Shown: positions 10,841-22,483, counted from the stretch's first letter. The stretch is DNA of 64,000 bases from Azorinus chamasolen (GCA_963576725.1 OY755239.1:62848953-62912952); one strand, 5' to 3'. Numbers and translations are program-made. Notes: generated by a model not told the origin, from the sequence alone.

Positions 10841-12460
10841 AATTTGAAAGTCAGGGTCACGCTCTTCCACTCCTATACTAATCAGAACTGTAAACAAAAT
10901 GCACGAGCCCTCGTGTAACAAATAGATATTTTGTTGATCGTGTTTTAGGCCGTGTATACTTTTGTCAGGTTTTTATCAAGGTCTACACTGTCATGCTTTG
11001 ATCAGGATCTACAGTTTGGTCACTCAGGTATTTGTCGTGCTTAGACCCCACTACCCGCCATGCATCTCCTACCCACTCTGTAACCTCACAGAAATATATT
11101 GGTCAAAATAATCTCAAACATGTCAAATATTGTCAAAATACCATAACATATATTATCCTGATTGGAGCATAAATTATATATTGTTTCTTTGTTGGATATT
11201 GGCTGCAGATCACGAAAGCTGTGATTCGATCAAATCTCCGAAACCCCATAGAACTTCCGATCAGATTCATTAAAATTGTTCTAAATAGTGGCTATTTTTT
11301 AAATAATTGCTTAGATCTAAGTTATGTAACTGCTTTTTTATTGTTAAATCGGTCATTTGTTTATAATCAAATAGCAAAAACATATATATCACCCCAGATC
11401 TTGTTTTATTTATTGTGGAAAATTGTTGTGTCGGGCATATTAAATCGACGAAATTCGTAGTTTTCAAACAAATAGTTTTCATAGAAGACAAGCTGTAGAC
11501 CAATTGACAGATAATGGATTGCGTAAGGGCACGCAGTAAATACAGATTTACTTCGTGGTAAAGGGAGACATTCATGCCATTTAGACCAGGTACAAAGTTC
11601 TATTAATCCAATTAAAAATGTGAGAAATTCCACGCTGGGTTAACACAACAAACATGGTGGTATTTTGTTTCAATAAGTGAAAGGTCGCGTGTGATGTCGC
11701 GTGATTTATTGAGCTTTAAACTATCATTGGTCAAATAATATCATTCGGATGCAAATATTTTTTTTATAGAGCAAATAGAGACTTCGATCTGGAAAAAGCC
11801 TGGGAAAGCCTATCCATCATTAAGTTAGTGGCTATTTAAAGGAAATATTTACACCTTGTGGTTTTGAATGCCCAACTTCCTGTAAAATGTTTATGGATTC
11901 TAGCTGATGAAGCAAAAATTTAACAAAACTGGCCATTTTAAGTTCTATAAAAAAAGCAGTTGCATCAGGCCCGTGAAAAAACGTTTTATCAAGTTCAGAC
12001 TGGGATATTTGTACATATTTGACACGAGCGCGTTTCCAAATGTGACATTTTTTGGTTTTTAGTTTGATTTTGGTTTCGGAAAGGGATAAAACTTAATATC
12101 ACCGAAAATCGTTCCTTATAACGTGAATCAGTATTACATGTGCCGTAACAGCAACGTTTTGTTAAGAAAGCAATCTATTTCTCCTCTGTGTCTGACTCTG
12201 ACGGCCTGTGTCTGACATGTATAGTTTGTCGGACAAAATGGCGGACAGCAACAGGTCAGCGTGGGCTTATCAGTTATCGCTTACTGATTGGTGGATTAGC
12301 TGTCAATCAGACTGGTTGTCAAATTGATCGTTTGCCATAAAAAGGTGCATTTCAAACTACCAGAGTCTCAAGCGAGTTGGATCCTGATGAAAATCGTCGC
12401 TAACTCACAAAGAGCTATACAAAACGAAACGTCTACCTGTTTAGCAATTATCTGGTAACA
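10841..12460. other. Largest repeat-poor stretch
   Basis: About 1.6 kb without a recognised repeat. ORFs of 62 to 101 codons overlap on both strands at 11221-11633, with no domain. An ATG in good context (ACAAAATGGCGG) lies at 12236 and opens 29 codons. It is the least repeat-laden part of the window and the best place to look for host sequence, but I cannot support a gene. Confidence 0.45.
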
Positions 12461-12673
12461 TTAAGCACCCTTCTGGGGACTGTGCGCATGGTAAACTTTT
12501 CAAACAGTTTGGATCCAGATGGGACGTCGAGAAACTCGGTTTCCCATCAGGATCCAAACCGCTTTGTCACAGTGACACCGTTCTTGAGAGGAAAATAGAA
12601 GACAAAATACTTTCAGAACTGAAGCAGACGGCAATATTTGCAGACGACAATTGCTCAGAGTACAGACGGTTAA
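12461..12673 (+). mobile_element. MITE-D
   Basis: TTAA at both ends. The palindrome pairs CAGTTTGGATCCAGATGGGA with TCCCATCAGGATCCAAACC, and the right body holds GAAGCAGACGGCAATATTTG and CAGACGACAATTG. The ends are more diverged than in the 48541 copy. Confidence 0.75.
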
Positions 12674-12731
12674 TTCGAATTAACAAACAAATAACAAGAA
12701 ACATCGTCGAGTTTCTAAGTTCCCCGGTAGG

Positions 12732-12983
12732 TTAACCCATTTTTCCTGTTTAATATTTACGTATGAAATAATAACATCAATTCTATTTTATCGAATAGAG
12801 TTTTAAAACAGAATATTAACACATTAAATTTTGGCCATGTCAGATATTGTAGAATCAAATTTATATTATTCTACAAGCAAACAGAGCAGACCCTGATCAG
12901 ATGGCTCTTATAGGATCCGTCTGATCTAGGTCTATTCTGTTTGCAAAAGCGTGAAAAGGCGTTTCTATGAAGGAAAGAGTTAA
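12732..12983 (+). mobile_element. MITE-F
   Basis: 252 bp with TTAA ends. Left arm CCCTGATCAG; right arm reversed CCTAGATCAG. Confidence 0.85.
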
Positions 12984-13370
12984 GACGTATTTTGCATACT
13001 GATCTTACAATCCTGTGAAACCCTTAGTGTAAAGCATAGGGAGAATATATTACTATTTCGAACATCTGTGAAAGGTGGCCCTTATAGGGAAATACATGTA
13101 GGCAAACAGTATAGACCAATATAAGATGAATTAGGATCGCGCTCAGCATGAAAAGGGCTAATATGAATCACACATCTATGACAAGGGTGTTAGTTAACAT
13201 TTTTCGTCGACAAATACCAGACTTTCTTACGACACACCTACAGGTGTCCCAGGGATTTTCCCATTTTTCTGTCGCAGATCTACCATACGTCTAGTAGTTA
13301 CGAATGCTTGCAACTGTTTCCAACCAGATACTTTAGCCTACTTGCTACTAGTCTGTATTTTATACTTGAT
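12984..13370. other. Unassigned sequence
   Basis: No feature seen. Confidence 0.45.
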
Positions 13371-13610
13371 CGCCTATCCCTTTACTACATTAATATTCAT
13401 GTAAGAAATAATGACAGCATTCATATTGATTAGATTATTTTTTAACAGAGGTACAGGAGCTCAGGATAATCTGGCTCATGCAGAAACTGTATAATCTGAC
13501 TATATTATCGTATATGTGCTTTATAAGCAAAGAGAGCAGACCCTGATTAGACCACTCCTACAGGAGCTGCATGATCTGGGTACTAAGAGTGCGTATTTCT
13601 ATGTGAACCT
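13371..13610 (+). mobile_element. MITE-F, degenerate
   Basis: CCCTTTACTACATTAATATTC start, GCAGAAACTGTATAATC body and eroded palindrome (CCACTCCTACAGGAGCTG). Both terminal TTAA sites are lost. Confidence 0.7.
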
Positions 13611-14245
13611 TATATAAGCCTCACATCTAGTCTACGTGTTTTGTTGGGGGTTTTTTCGCTACAAAAACACACTGATGTTGAGACCAGTCCTGTGTTCTGT
13701 TAACAGTAACCAACTGTTCCCAAATTGTGCGATTACTGCTTTCAGTTAACAACATCCGTTACAGTTTCAAGCAACTGTTCATGAATTTTTAAGTCCGAAA
13801 CATTGCGATTATAGTGGTAATCGCAACATATCAGTATAAACATTTGCGAACAATTGCATAAATAGTAACAACTACCGTTAACTGAACCCAGGACATTTGT
13901 ATGTCCTATGAGACACATGCTTTTGAATTTAGTTCTAGGTATGTACTTTGTAAGGTTTATCCTGAAAATATGCAAGGAGACTGTCTCTTTTTGCGAAACC
14001 TCCAATTTAGGTGACTATTTTTTTGCCCACCACGTCGATAATTTACCGTTCTTATTTTCGCTCGGACTTTCGGGCATGTAGGCCTACCAAAGGACCGATG
14101 TCGGGTTATTATTCGAACTGTATATATATTGATATAATGTTAACTATACAACAGAATTTGTTATAAACAGCCATTCATTTATTAAACGCGGGAGTATTAA
14201 AAAGCAGATCCCTGTATTTAGTAACCACCTGCCTTACAAACACAT
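13611..14245. other. Mostly unassigned; one short hairpin; half of foldback U
   Basis: TTGCGATTA and TAATCGCAA (13803-13826) form a 9-bp stem with a 6-nt loop. At about 14200-14240 AGTAACCACCTGCC matches the right arm of foldback U (15708). The 87-codon antisense ORF has no domain. Confidence 0.45.
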
Positions 14246-14492
14246 AATAACCATTCTCTTGCCGAATTTTAATATACATTTCTCCTTCATAACCCATGCC
14301 CTGTTGTATTACATATAGCTTCACTGTGTACAAGTATTTCGCTGTGCAATCACTGCTGTGGAGTGCACTGGTTGCACAATCAACTTGTAAATAGTGCAGA
14401 CCCTGATGAGACAGCTCCTGTAGGAGCTGTCTCATCTGGGTCTTCACTATTTACAGGTAGGTATATTGACGTGAACAGCAAGCAAAGGGTAA
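14246..14492 (+). mobile_element. MITE-C
   Basis: Both termini are mutated (TAATAACCATTCTCTTGCCG; GCAAAGGGTAAA), but the body and the palindrome GACAGCTCCTGTAGGAGCTGTC are intact. Confidence 0.88.
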
Positions 14493-14980
14493 AAAAGCAA
14501 TGTGTTACAATTTCCCTGGGTGCTTTGAAATAGTGATCGAGGTAATTTACAGATTTTGCAATCACTTTCTTAACCCGTGGTAACCCGTGATAGTATGCGG
14601 CAGACTGTATAGATAGGTAGAGATAAGGGTGATGGCGGTAGGAGACGTATTGGGCATATTGCTGAAGCAAGGGGGCGATGGTAGTAGGAGGCGTACAGGG
14701 CACATTGCTGAAACGAAGCTCTTCAGTGGAAAAAGGTAAAAATCTACCATCAATGCAAGAAAATTAGTCATTGGAAAACCAAACACAATATAGGACTGCG
14801 CGATACGCGCAGCCCAATGAGACAAAAAATGACTTTTGACCTGAGTTTGGTGATAATCCTTCACTGTGGTTAAATTGAGAGTGGGTCAAATCCAAGTCCG
14901 TTTAATGTTTGACATTTGACCCACACCTTAGACATGCTATTGAACAAGAGATCTGCACATGGTCTTCATGAGATTAGCAT
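14493..14980. other. Unassigned, with a 46-48-bp imperfect tandem pair
   Basis: GATGGCGGTAGGAGACGTAT then GATGGTAGTAGGAGGCGTAC (about 14631-14724), each followed by GGGCAyATTGCTGAA. Overlapping antisense ORFs of 107 and 100 codons run through it, with no domain seen. Confidence 0.45.
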
Positions 14981-15231
14981 TTAACCCTTTAACTGTCCTA
15001 TGTTTATTCCAAATATCAATACCTACTGAATATTCATGGACAAAATAGTGAATAATGAAATATGTGGAACATTGTAGCCATTTTAGAAAGTAAAGAAACA
15101 GATCTATCAAAATCCATTAGCAAACAGAACAGACCCTGATAAGACCGCTCCTATAGGAGCCGTCTGATATGGGTCTACACTGTTTGCAGATGCGTGAAAA
15201 TGCGTTTATATAAATATAAAGAAAGGGTTAA
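14981..15231 (+). mobile_element. MITE-A
   Basis: 251 bp with TTAA ends. Left arm CCCTGATAAG, right arm reversed CCCATATCAG. Confidence 0.92.
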
Positions 15232-15401
15232 CTAAGCTTGTTGACAAGTCGTTTCAGATATGGAATAGGTATCATTTATGACAGACATGCCACCATACAA
15301 CTCTCCACACAACTTGTTGAACGCAGATTTCCCCAATAACATGCTAAATGTTGTCACTGAAACAGTTACAAATGATGAAAACACAATGAATAACAAATTC
15401 T

Positions 15402-15652
15402 TTAATCCTTTCCCAATTCTATGTTCATTCAAAATTTCAATACTTACTGAATATTCATGTGCAAAATATTTACAATGAATTATGGAAGATGGAACATTGT
15501 ATCCATTTTAGAAACTAAAACAGATCTATCAAATTCCATTAGCAAACGATAGCAGACCCTGATCAGACGGTTCCAACTGGAGATATCTGATCTGGGTATA
15601 CTCTGCTTGCAAATGCATGAACATGTGTTTATATGATTTTTGAAAGGGTAAA
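15402..15652 (+). mobile_element. MITE-A
   Basis: Starts TTAATCCTTTCCC. The right TTAA is decayed to GGGTAAAA. The palindrome centre is scrambled (GGTTCCAACTGGAGATA). Same orientation as, and 170 bp from, the 14981 copy. Confidence 0.9.
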
Positions 15653-15707
15653 AATGTGTTAGACTGTTTGATATGCATCAGAATGTGTTGTGTTATTACT
15701 AAGTAAA

Positions 15708-15880
15708 GACCATAAGCGGCCTTAAGCGGCAATCAAAAAGACTTCTAATTATGGGCATGTAAAGCAGGTGGTAGTTTAATGCAGGTCAAAAGTAATACCT
15801 ATACTGTTCCTAAAAGAACTTTCCGCATTACTACTGTCCTTCATTTAGCAACCACCTGCTTTTTAAGAATCCTTTGTTCA
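15708..15880. repeat. Foldback U
   Basis: AAAGCAGGTGGT and ACCACCTGCTTT form inverted arms around an inner pair TTAATGCAGGTC / ACTGTCCTTCATTTAG. Partial relatives lie at about 8655, 14200 and 41930. Confidence 0.6.
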
Positions 15881-15896
15881 ATAAATCAATGGCTTC

Positions 15897-16127
15897 TTAA
15901 CCCATTCCCTCATATTGACGACTTTTGACGACTCTGTAAAAGTCATTTTGTGAAACCATTGTGATAAATAGAGCATTTGCTCCTAAAGGAGCAAATGCTC
16001 TATTTATCACAATGGTTTCAAACTACAAATATATAAAAACAAATCCTTTTCTCTAGTTAATGCTCCTTTTCGGTAGATTTATTCAAAGAGGTTGTATCTA
16101 AAGATAGCCTATGAGGGAATGGGTTAA
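15897..16127 (-). mobile_element. MITE-B
   Basis: Full length with TTAA ends. Central palindrome arms of 33 bp (GAAACCATTGTG to GCTCCT and its exact complement) are separated by AA. Confidence 0.94.
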
Positions 16128-16520
16128 CACTGGTTTTACTGTATTCAAAATAGGATAGGTGGTTTACATTAGAATAGGTGGTTAACATGTAACTTGAATC
16201 ACAATGAACTATATCATATATCCAAGAGAAATGAGTACGAAAATAAACTGAATATCATATTACAGATAATCATACACAAAGGGTCAGTATGATCTTGTCT
16301 CACACTTTCCTTAACATAAGCGATAATTTCAAAGAAATATGCCACTCCATATAAAATTACTGTTTTGATGCCTTTACAAATCTGTGAGAAAAATGAAAGT
16401 CATAATTATTTTCACAGGAAGGACAATTTGCAAGAAAATGTATATGCATAAAAATGAACCACGATTTGACACCAAATAAATGGTTGTATCATTACATTCC
16501 AAGCTGTTTGCACCACAGGG
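16128..16520. other. Unassigned sequence
   Basis: AATAGGTGGTTTACATT and AATAGGTGGTTAACAT form a short direct pair near 16150-16190. Otherwise nothing seen. Confidence 0.4.
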
Positions 16521-17348
16521 GTCTGAACCGCTTCATGGGACTCTATATATACTATATAATAAACAAGGGTTCCAACTGACAATTTACGTCTTTTTTGGTC
16601 ATTGACAAACGTTCGTTCACCCCCGTCTCATCCTATCACAGCGAAAACCTGACGATATACAATTCAAAAGACGGCTTGATTCAATAAAACGACTCTATTC
16701 TACCATCAATCTCCATATTTTGAGTCTTCAGCATCAAAACGTTGATGGACTTCAAATCGTCGAGGAAGGAACCATTGTACGTGACGACACGGATTTCCCA
16801 AGTTTCCTTCGCTCGCTCATCCAATGAAATGGCCCCATTCATATTTGTTGCAAAATGGCTAATCCGACACAGAAACATAACGACAGATGGAAAGGTCGCT
16901 GTTGCTAGTTGCTTACTTATTCACAGGACAACACAAATGGAGATTGGTGATATAAATTAGTTGTTTTATTGGAACACGCCATCTTTTGAACTGCAAATCG
17001 CCAGGTTATTGCTGTGATAGGGTGAGACCGGGGTGAACGAACGTTTGTCAATGACCCAGAAAGCACGTGGGTTTTTTTTTTTTAGAACAGCATTGTTTGA
17101 TGGATACTAATTCATAAGTTACCGTCAGAAGATTATATTTCTTTGATAGTAAAATACATTGGCTTTCAATAGCCGAAAGAATTACAAAATTATCATTTAA
17201 ATTGTAAGAGTTGCAGTCATATTTGTAAAGACAAATACATACATGTAGGCCTATATGTCTCTGGGTACACGTGTGTCCATTCTGCCAGTTGGAACCCTTG
17301 TTATTATATATAATAGCATATATAGACTCCCATGAAGCGATCCAGTCT
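16521..17348. mobile_element. Long inverted-repeat (foldback) element of 0.8 kb
   Basis: GCTTCATGGGACTCTATATA, AACAAGGGTTCCAACTG, GGTCATTGACAAACGTTCGT and CTATCACAGC on the left recur inverted on the right in the same order, and pairing continues inward to about 16720/16935. The right arm carries about 190 extra bases between the outer and inner blocks. The centre holds overlapping antisense ORFs of 65 and 72 codons without a recognised domain. No clear target duplication. Confidence 0.75.
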
Positions 17349-17453
17349 AACTTTTTGAAACGAAATCAAAGTAAACCTTTCTTTCACATTTAAAGGAGAA
17401 TACAATATTTGCAGATAATAGCATCATACGGCCTACTAAACATATATTGGAAT

Positions 17454-17515
17454 GCAATACAGTACAAGGCATCATTACCATACAGTATAGTTCATCACTG
17501 TCATATAGTACAAGG
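17454..17515 (+). repeat. 23/46-bp satellite, left stub
   Basis: Just over one unit of the array that continues at 18834 (TACAAGGCATCATTACCATA). It ends in GTACAAGG, the left target duplication of the element inserted at 17516. Confidence 0.9.
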
Positions 17516-18740
17516 CAAAGGTGCTCGATGCATGCTTGGACTCACCCATGGAACCCCCCCCCCCCCCCCCCCAAAAAAAATAAAAAATAAAAAATAAATA
17601 AATAAATTAAAACAATGTGATCGAAGTATGTTAAACTAGCCTAAAACTATCTATTTGAACCTTAAACCACTCCAAAAAACAAGAAAAACACGACCCGGAA
17701 AAAAATCCCTCTCGGGTCTATATATGTATTGAAAGGTATCTAACTACGACAGATCAGCTGCGGAAAATACCACAGTCATGTTTTTCAAAGTCTTACAGCA
17801 AAGCCAATTCAACACCGATTTTAATCATTTTGGCCTTGATCCGTTCCAAATTCCATATGCTAAGCTGCACAGTTAGTGCTTTCCTTAAATATTGCCCCGT
17901 CTTGTCGCTGCAAGACCGCGAATTTGAAAATACGCTAGAGCGAAACGATGTGACTCCCGCCAGGATGCATAGAAGTATATAGGGGGATCTGTATTCGTTA
18001 AACTTTTCAACAAAAACGCGAATTATGCTGAAACACATTCGAAAAACAATCAACTTACCGCAGTTAAAACGGTGCTGGCTATTTGTAGTCTGCTATGAGA
18101 CGCCAGTTTTCTTTCTCCTACTTTCGTTTTGAACGGAGGTGGCCAAATCGCTGTGGCCCGGAAGTAGTAGTCAATTTGCATATTGAATAGTTTATGAGCC
18201 GGATCACAGCAAAATGGTCGCATCCGTTCAAAAGGAAAGTTGAAGAAAGAAAACTGGCGCCTCGTAGCTGACTGGAAATAGTAAGCACCGTTTTAATTGC
18301 GGCGAGTTTAATGTTTTTAGATAGTGTTTAACCATAATTCGCGTTTTTTTAAAAGAGTAACGAATACGGATCCCCCTATATACGTCTATGCATCCTGGCG
18401 GGAGTCACATCGTTTCGCTCTAGCGTTTTTTCAAATTCGCGGTCTTGCAGCGACAAGACGGAGCAATATTTAAGGAAAGCACTAATTGTGCCGCTTAGCA
18501 TATGGAATTTGGAACGGATCAAGATCAAACTGACTGAAATCGGTGTTGAATTGGCTTTGCTGTAAGACTTTGAAAAACATGACTGTTGTATTTTCCGCCG
18601 CTGATCTGTCGTAGTTGGGTACCTTTCAATACATATATAGACCCGATAGGAAAAATTTTCCGGGTCGTGTTTTTCTCGTTTTTCGGAGTGGTTTAAGGTT
18701 CAAATAGATATTTTTAGGCCAGTTGAACATACTTCGATCA

Positions 18741-18772
<32 letters not shown>

Positions 18773-18833
18773 GGGGTGGGGGGTGGGGAGGGGGGTTCCA
18801 TGGATGAGTCCAAGCATGCGTCTGGCACCTTTG
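17516..18833. mobile_element. 1,318-bp hAT-like foldback element with 8-bp target duplication
   Basis: Ends are CAAAGGTGC and GCACCTTTG. The inverted arms then run nearly to the centre, with landmarks GCATGCTTGGACTCA, ATGGAACCCCCC, GATCGAAGTATGTT, CTGGCGGGAGTCACATCGTT (inverted in the left arm) and GAAAACTGGCG. The unpaired centre is about 18150-18190. GTACAAGG lies on both sides (17508-17515, 18834-18841), and joining the flanks across one copy rebuilds a normal satellite unit. The 8-bp duplication and CA-starting ends fit hAT (inference). ORFs of 86 and 75 codons lie in the arms; no transposase. Confidence 0.85.
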
Positions 18834-20226
18834 GTACAAGGCATCATTACCATACAGTATAGTTCATCACTGTCATATAGTACAAGACAGCATTACCATA
18901 CAGTATAGTTCATCACTGTCATATAGTACAAGGCATCATTACCATACAGTATAGTTCATCACTGTCATATAGTACAAGACATCATTACCATACAGTATAG
19001 TTCATCACTGTCATATAGTACAAGGCATCATTACCATACAGTATAGTTCATCACTGTCATATAGTACAAGGCAGCATTACCATACAGTATAGTGCATCAC
19101 TGTCATATAGTACAAGGCATCATTACCATACAGTATAGTGCATCACTGTCATATAGTACAAGGCATCATTACCATACAGTATAGTGCATCACTGTCATAT
19201 AGTACAAGGCATCATTACCATACAGTATAGTTCATCACTGTCATATAGTACAAGGCATCATTACCATACAGTATAGTGCATCACTGTCATATAGTACAAG
19301 GCATCATTACCATACAGTATAGTTCATCACTGTCATATAGTAGCCATGCAGTACAGGACATCATTGCCACACAGTAAAGGGCATCATTGCCATACAATAC
19401 AATGCAGCATTGCAATATGGTAAATGGTACCATTGCCATATAGTGCAAAGCAGCACTGCCATATAGTGTAAGGCATCACTACCATATAGTGCAAGGCATC
19501 ACTGCCATATAATGCAAGGCATCACTGCCATACAGTAAAGGGCATCACTGCCATAGGCCCATATAGTGCAAGGCATCACTGCCATACAGTAAAGGGCATC
19601 ACTGCTATATAGTACAAAGCATCACTGCCATACAACACAATGCAGCATTGCAATATGGTAAATGGTACCATTGCCATATAGTGCAAAGCAGCACTGCCAT
19701 ACAGTGTAAGGCGTCACTGCCATATAGTGCAAGGCATCACTGTCATATAGTGCAAGGCATCACTGCCATACAGTAAAGGGCATCACTGCCATAGGCCCAT
19801 ATAGTGCAAGGCATCACTGCCATACAGTAAAGGGCGTCACTGCTATATAGTACAAAGCATCACTGCCATGCAGTGCAATGCATCACTGACATACAGTAAA
19901 GGGCATCACTGCCATATAGTGCAAGACATCACTGCTATGAAGTACAAGGTAGCATTGCCATACAATAAAAGGTATCACTGTCATACAGTAAAAGGCATCA
20001 CAGCCATATAGTGCAAGCATCATTGTCATACAGTACATTAAGCCACCATTGACAAACAGTATATGACATCATTGTCATACAGTACAAGCCACCATTGACA
20101 AACAGTATAGGACATCATTGTCATACAGTACAAGCCGCCATTGCCAAACAGTATAGGACATCATTGCTGTACAGTACAAGGCATCACTGCATTACAGAAC
20201 TAGGCATCAGTGCAAGGTATCATTGC
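18834..20226 (+). repeat. 23-bp satellite with 46-bp and 238-bp higher-order units
   Basis: The base unit is about TACAAGGCATCATTACCATACAG (two 23-mers make the 46-mer; the second reads TATAGTTCATCACTGTCATATAG). Around eleven near-identical 46-mers fill 18834-19342. After that the 23-mers diverge, but a longer block starting GCAGCATTGCAATATGG recurs at 19404 and 19642, a 238-bp period. The right end decays from about 20020. Confidence 0.92.
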
Positions 20227-20345
20227 TAGGGCTGACTATTGGGGCCAGTTTTTACTATTGCAATACTATTGCTATTGCTGAAAGTACTATTGCGATACTA
20301 TTGCTATTGCTGGAAACTATCGCAATACTATTGCAATAGTTATTG
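20227..20345. mobile_element. hAT-like terminus with ACTATTGCAATA subrepeats
   Basis: TAGGGCTGACTATTGGGGCC, then alternating direct and inverted TACTATTGC / GCAATAGT motifs, as at the right end of the element at 41356. The other terminus was not found. Confidence 0.55.
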
Positions 20346-20718
20346 CCAAGATCTGAAAACTTGTAAATGCAGATTTGCACAGTATAAGATATAACTTTGC
20401 TGTAAATACTTAGTAAAATGTTTGTGGAAATGATTTAAAATGAATTGGGCAGAAATAGATTAATAAAATAAAAGTCTTAAGTACTAGTATTTCCAAATAC
20501 TCGCTTTGCCATTTGCGTTTTACCGCTTTTGTTTTTAACAAACTCGATCTCCGTTATAGTCGACGCCATCATGAAACACAACGGTTTGACTAAAACGAGA
20601 GCATTAAGATCTAAAATATTACTAAAGAAAATTGTTTTGGCAATTTTAGGATTGTTTTGGCAATTTTAGGGGGGCATACGACGGCTCCGTCCCCTCTAAA
20701 TCCGTGCCTGCAGTAAGT
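20346..20718. other. Unassigned sequence
   Basis: ATTGTTTTGGCAATTTTAGG is directly duplicated at about 20630-20669. Otherwise nothing seen. Confidence 0.4.
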
Positions 20719-21357
20719 AACTAGAAATGTGTCCATAGGACACTGATGCCCCCCAGAAAGTAAGGGTCATAATCATGTATGCCAAGACTGAAGCGATTTA
20801 TGTCATTTTTGCATATAAAGGGCTGCAACTCCTAAACGACTAAAGCGATTTACAAGGCTACCGAACTTGATCAGGATTCATGGCCACAAATATGTGTGTA
20901 AAGTTTGGTGTGAATTGGACAAATACTTTCCAAGAAAGAGTCTGGACAATATATTTTCAAAGTCATTTTTGCAAATAAAGGGCCACAACTCCCAAAAGAC
21001 TGAAGCGATTTACATGGCTATCGATCTTGACCAGGATATAATAGCCACAAACATGTGTGTAAAGCTTGGTGCGGATTGAACAAATACTTTCCAGGAAATG
21101 GTCCGAACAAGATATTTTTGAAGTCATTTTTGCAAATAAAGAGCCACAACTCCTGAACGACTGAAGCAATTTACATGGCTAACGAACTTGACCAGCATAT
21201 AATGGCACAAATGTGTGTGTAAAGTTTGGTGTGGATAGGACGAATACTTTCCAAGAAAGGGCCCAGACAAATGATTCTGGATGTGCTTACGGACGTACAG
21301 ACCGACGTACAAACAGACACACTGACGTCACAAGAGCAACCCTATATGCCACCACTT
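20719..21357 (+). mobile_element. Family R tandem-core element
   Basis: Opens ACTAGAAATGTGTCCATAGG, with a CCATAGG/hairpin region and GATGCCCCCC. About three core units near 160 bp follow (GTCATTTTTGCAAATAAAG, TGAAGCGATTTACATGGCTA). The tail is GACGTACAGACCGACG. It sits in the satellite, which reappears at 21358. Confidence 0.75.
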
Positions 21358-21436
21358 GAGTACAAGGCATCATTGCTATTGGGTACAAAGCACCATCTTC
21401 ATACTGTATGTACAAGGCACCATTGCCATAATATAG
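21358..21436 (+). repeat. 23-bp satellite, right remnant
   Basis: GAGTACAAGGCATCATTGCT and GTACAAGGCACCATTGCCAT continue the 18834 array after the hAT-like and R insertions. Confidence 0.75.
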
Positions 21437-22279
21437 ACAAGAGAGCAATTGGCCCTATATCGCTCACCTGAGTTACAGTAATATACTGACAATGTTAATT
21501 TTTCAGCAGACAACCTTTCTAGCAAATGACAGAAAGTTAGTGTTAACCCTTTCACTGCTGAGTCAACTTGAACTAAAATCGACACAAAGTTGGATTCAGA
21601 TCTAATACCAAGTAACTTTCTGACCAAGATCTAAACTGTTTACAACTTGTGACAATTTTGCCTTACGTCAAAATGCCTAAAACTGATCTTTTAGAAATTC
21701 AAATGATGACAAATCTGAAACAGACGGCATTAAAGGGTGAAAGAGCTTGCTATAGAGTATGCAGTGAGCTGGAGAGATTTTAGCATGATGTAACAATTTC
21801 CCTAAGGGCACTACTGGTCAGAATAAAAAGTATATTTGATAAGTTTGGCTGTAACCAGTTCGCCAATGTTTGTAGCCCTATATCTAAATCTGAAATTATT
21901 TGTAAGTTGACAAACACCTGGACGGGGCCATTTTTGGCCCGGGGTCATAATTTGAACAAAAATGGTAAAGGACCATAATAAAGTAGATGATGCTATATAC
22001 CAAATATCAAAGCTCTAGGAATTGTGGTTTGAGAGAAGATTTTTAAAGATTAAAAAAAAACCTTTTAACTAGTGGGGCATGGCCATTTTTCGGCCTGGGG
22101 GCCATGATTTTAACAAACTTGGTACAGGACGCCCTATTTAGGTACATTTCTGTGAAATTAAGTTGAAATCCTCCCAGTGGTTTAGGAGAAAAAGTCATTT
22201 GAAATAAAAGTGGACGGACAGACGGACGACGGGTGGTCACAATAGCTCACCTTGAGCCTTTAGCTCAGATGAGCTAAAA
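21437..22279 (+). mobile_element. Family L tandem-core element
   Basis: Opens ACAAGAGAGCAATTGGCCC and TCGCTCACCTGAG. Two core units with GGGGCCATTTTTGGCC follow, then GGACGGACAGACGGACGACG, and the element ends in hairpin AGCTCACCTTGAGC / TCAGATGAGCT before AAAAG. A TTAA-type element (21543) is nested in it. Confidence 0.75.
21543..21743. mobile_element. TTAA-type MITE (family N) nested in L
   Basis: TTAACCCTTTCACTGCTGAG at the left and GGCATTAAAGGGTGAAAGAG at the right form inverted ends. AAAGTTGGATTCAGATC and CCAAGATCTAAACTG form a weak palindrome. It is the only copy in this window. Confidence 0.55.
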
Positions 22280-22483
22280 GGCATTGTTGCCTTACTCAGT
22301 AATCTGTGTTAACAGTTTATAACATTTTATGAGCATCCTTAACATTTCAGTTAGTAATTTTATAAGATGGCTACAAAGAAATGTTTATAAACATCATTTT
22401 ATTTGTTGTTGAACTTAGGTAAATCAAGTAGTTAATTATCAATATGCAGGGACCTATGTGGCCAAATGGTTATAGTTGTTCAC

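Noticed and set aside
11221..11633. Three overlapping ORFs of 75-101 codons
   Set aside because: AT-rich, with no recognisable motif, no start preference and no splice structure I could defend.
13803..13826. Short 9-bp stem-loop considered as a terminator or regulatory RNA
   Set aside because: An isolated hairpin with no gene context; such stems are expected by chance in 64 kb.
18834..20226. CRISPR-like regular repeats of 23 bp
   Set aside because: There are no unique spacers between units. It is a continuous tandem satellite in a eukaryotic genome.
20867..21312. Repeated short ORFs on both strands (for example MIRIHGHKYVCKVWCELDK and antisense relatives)
   Set aside because: They repeat with the family R unit and are broken in neighbouring units.
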